NCBI GenBank assembly: GCA_036971475.1
Contig: JBAIZL010000007.1
Location: 32,477,002 to 32,541,001, forward strand
Direction: 5' to 3'
Source: Prosapia bicincta
Taxonomy: Eukaryota; Arthropoda; Insecta; Hemiptera; Cercopidae
DNA length: 64,000 bases
In this document: positions 61,841 through 64,000 of the stretch, in pieces
Position numbering within the stretch: position 1 is the first letter of the stretch
How the letters are laid out: every line of letters begins with the position of its first letter
Notes under the pieces: generated by a model
What the model was told of the DNA's origin: nothing
The model's database searches: none
The model's input: the letters and a program-made list of their open reading frames with translations, nothing else
Position numbers and translations under genes: made by a program

Positions 61841-62695
61841 AAATATAATTCATTCATTTTTTTTAGAGCAAATATGTGACAATTGCGATAGCTCCTATAT
61901 TACTTATTATAGATCAATTCTAAGTGCACAATGCGAATCTATGGTCGATTCTGCGTTTATTATGCCTTTTAAATGAGAAATCCATTTTTTGTAGAAATCG
62001 CAATATCCATGAACTATAATTCATGCATTTTTTTTAGATCAAATATATGACAATTGTGATAGATCCTATAATACTTATTATAGATCAGTTCTAAGTGCAC
62101 AATGCGAATCTATGGTCGATTCTGCGTTTATTATGCCTTTTAAAAGAGAAATCCATTTTTTGTAGAAATCGCAAAATCCATGAACTATAATTCATGCATT
62201 TTTGTAGAGCAAACATATGACAATTGCGATAGCTCCTATAATACTTATTATAGATCAATTCTAAGTGCACAATGCTAATCTATGGTCCATTCTGCGTTTA
62301 TTATGCCTTTTAAATGAGAAATCCATTTTTTGTAGAAATCGCAAAATCCATGAACTATAATTCATGCATTTTTTTAAGAGCAAATATATGACAATTGCGA
62401 TAGCTCCTATAATACTTATTATAGATCAATTCTAAGTGCACAATGCGAATCTATGGTCGATTCTGCGTTTATTATGCCTTTTAAATGAGAAATCCATTTT
62501 TTGTAGAAATCGCAAAATCCATGAACTATAATTCATGCATTTTTTTAGAGCAAATATATGACAATTGCGATAGCTCCTATAATACATATTATAGATCAAT
62601 TCTAAGTGCACAATGCGAATCTATGGTCGATTCTGCGTTTATTATGCCTTTTAAATGAGAAATCCATTTTTTGTAGAAATCGCAAAATCCATGAA
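61841..62695 (+). repeat. Displaced copy of the end of the 27-mer HOR (offset about 8890 bp)
   Basis: The unit with 'caatatcc', 'agatcaaat' and 'attgtgatag' at 53146 recurs at 62036, followed by 'taaaagagaa', 'catttttgtagagc', 'ggtccattct', 'tttttttaagagc' and 'acatatt' in the same order. The copy has its own changes: 'aatatgtgac' (about 61874), 'ctatattac' (about 61896), 'gatcagttc' (about 62086), 'gcaaacatatg' (about 62209), 'gctaatc' (62275) and 'ttctgcg' where the 27-mer copies read 'ttctccg'. Confidence 0.8.
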
Positions 62696-64000
62696 CTATA
62701 ATTCATGCATTTTTTTTAGAGCAAATATATGACAATTGCGATAGCTCCTATAATACTTATTATAGATCAATTCTAAGTGCACAATGCGAATCTATGGTCG
62801 ATTCTGCGTTTATTATGGCTTTTAAATGAGAAATACATTTTTTGTAGGAATCGCAAAATCCATGAACTATAATTCATGCATTTTTTTTAGAGCAAATATA
62901 TGACAATTGCGATAGCTGTTATAATACTTATTATAGATCAACTCTAAGTGCACAATGCGAATCTATGGTCGATTCTGCGTTTATTATGCATTTTAAATGA
63001 GAAATCCATTTTTTGTAGAAATCGCAAATTCCATGAACTATAATTCATGCATTTTTTTTAGAGCAAATATATGACAATTGCGATAGCTCCTATAATACTT
63101 ATTATAGATCAATTCTAAGTGCACAATGCGAATCTATGGTCGATTCTGCGTTTTTTATGCCTTTTAAATGAGAAATCCATTTTTTGTTGAAATCCCAAAT
63201 TCCATGAACAATAATTCATGCATTTTTTTTAGAGCAAATATATGACAATTGCGATAGCTCCTATAATACTTATTATAGATCAATTCTAAGTGCACAATGC
63301 GAATCTATGATCGATTCTGCGTTTATTATGCCTTTTAAATGAGAAATCCATTTTTTGTAGAAATCGCAAAATCCATGAACTATAATTCATGCATTTTTTT
63401 AGAGCAAATATATGACAATTGCGATAGCTCCTATAATACTTATTATAGATCAATTCTAAGTGCACAATGCGAATCTATGGTCGATTCTGCGTTTATTATG
63501 CCTTTTAAATGATAAATCCATTTTTTGTAGAAAACGCAAAATCCATGAACTATAATTCATGCATTTTTTTCAGAGCAAATATATGACAATTGCGATAGCT
63601 CCTATAATACTTATTATAGATCAATTCTAAGTGCACAATGCGAATCTATGGTCGATTCTGCGTTTATTATGCCTTTTAAATGAGAAATCCATTTTTTGTA
63701 GAAATCGCAAAATCCATGAACTATAATTCATGCATTTCTTTTAGAGCAAATATATGACAATTGCGATAGCTCCTATAATAGTTATTATAGATCAATTCTA
63801 AGTGCACAATGCGAATCTATGGTCGATTCTGCGTTTATTATGCCTTTTAAATGAGAAATCCATTTTTTGTAGAAATCGCAAAATCCATGAACTATAATTC
63901 ATGCATTTTTTTTAGAGCAAATATATGACAATTGCGATAGCTCCTATAAAACTTATTATAGATCAATTCTAAGTGCACAATGCGAATCTATGGTCGATTC
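62696..64000 (+). repeat. Right member of the 18-monomer displaced pair, cut by the window edge
   Basis: Markers 'tatggctttt' (62815), 'gtaggaatcgc' (about 62844), 'gctgttataat' (about 62916), 'caactc' (62939), 'gcattttaaatg', 'tgttgaaatccc' with 'ccatgaacaata' (63185-63212), 'tatgatcg' (63306), 'gataaatcc' (63511), 'cagag' (63571), 'catttctttt' (about 63733) and 'ataaaactt' (about 63948) are present. Four of them sit exactly 3075 bp after their counterparts. The final monomer starts at 63885 and stops at monomer position 116, so the HOR continues beyond the window. Confidence 0.77.

Larger units (their letters stand above)
1..64000 (+). repeat. 171-bp satellite DNA array, about 375 monomers, single orientation
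   Basis: Every stretch of the window aligns to one monomer. Taking 'ccatgaacta' as the start, copies begin at 1, 171, 342, 513 and so on to 63885, with spacing of 171 bp, or 170 and 169 bp where the T-run is T7 or 'tt' is lost from 'gacaattgcg'. The mean spacing is about 170.8 bp, giving about 374 complete units plus a 116-bp partial one. All units read in the same direction and no inverted block was seen. The consensus has 27 C and 24 G in 171 bp (about 30% G+C). Most units differ from it at zero to six positions. The array enters and leaves the window, so its true length is unknown. A nucleosome-sized AT-rich tandem repeat with HOR structure is typical of eukaryotic centromeric or pericentromeric heterochromatin. 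I do not recognise this family, so that location is inference. Confidence 0.99.

Noticed and set aside
1..64000. CRISPR array (regular repeats with spacers)
   Set aside because: There are no unique spacers. The whole 171-bp period is conserved and the palindromic part is only one section of it, which is a satellite and not a CRISPR array.
1..64000. CENP-B box or close relative
   Set aside because: I looked for TTCG, then A after four bases, then CGGG two bases later, on both strands of the consensus and the 'tatgttcg' variants. The CGGG core does not occur.
1..64000. Primate alpha satellite because of the 171-bp period
   Set aside because: Only the length agrees. The sequence does not resemble the alpha-satellite consensus as I know it, and the CENP-B box is absent.

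Overview
The whole 64 kb window is one uninterrupted satellite DNA array. About 375 head-to-tail copies of an AT-rich monomer, consensus length 171 bp (about 30% G+C by hand count of the consensus), run in the same orientation from base 1 to base 64000. I found no protein gene, RNA gene, transposable element, CRISPR array or unique-sequence island. Both edges lie inside the array: base 1 happens to start a monomer, and the last monomer (from 63885) is cut at 116 bp. This is eukaryotic heterochromatin, plausibly centromeric or pericentromeric, because the monomer is nucleosome-sized and organised in higher-order repeats (HORs). I do not recognise the monomer and cannot name the host. CpG is not depleted in the consensus, which fits a host with little CpG methylation (many insects, for example) or recent amplification; this is weak evidence.

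The interest is in the layering. Diagnostic single-base variants mark individual monomers and recur at exact long distances, which reveals nested HORs. Left (about 1-26.7 kb): a 20-monomer unit of 3418 bp in tandem (1879-5296, 5297-8714), then a 31-monomer unit of 5297 bp (8715-14011 and most of a second copy), then a second 20-monomer tandem pair of 3417 bp (16403-19819, 19820-23236), then a mosaic stretch. Middle (about 26.7-40.5 kb): shorter units, a 9-mer of 1538 bp, a 5-mer of about 852 bp, and a segment copied 26 monomers away (about 4434 bp). Right (about 40.5-64 kb): a 12-mer of 2051 bp, a 27-mer of 4612 bp in tandem, a 10-11-mer, and copies displaced by 18 monomers (3075 bp) and about 52 monomers (about 8890 bp). 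Each third has its own set of marker variants, so the array looks like successive local expansions.

Several monomers at block edges are hybrids of two marked types (near 5321-5352, 19789, 22690-22990 and 28260-28280). They record where unequal exchange or gene conversion took place. The consensus monomer carries two strong dyads: a 30-bp one spanning the monomer junction with 12-nt arms and one arm mismatch, and an 18-bp one with 8-nt arms. A T8 run overlaps the right arm of the first. Dyad-rich DNA without a CENP-B box is a candidate structural signature for centromere function, but that is inference. The few reading frames above 60 codons are by-products of T-run length changes and are not genes.
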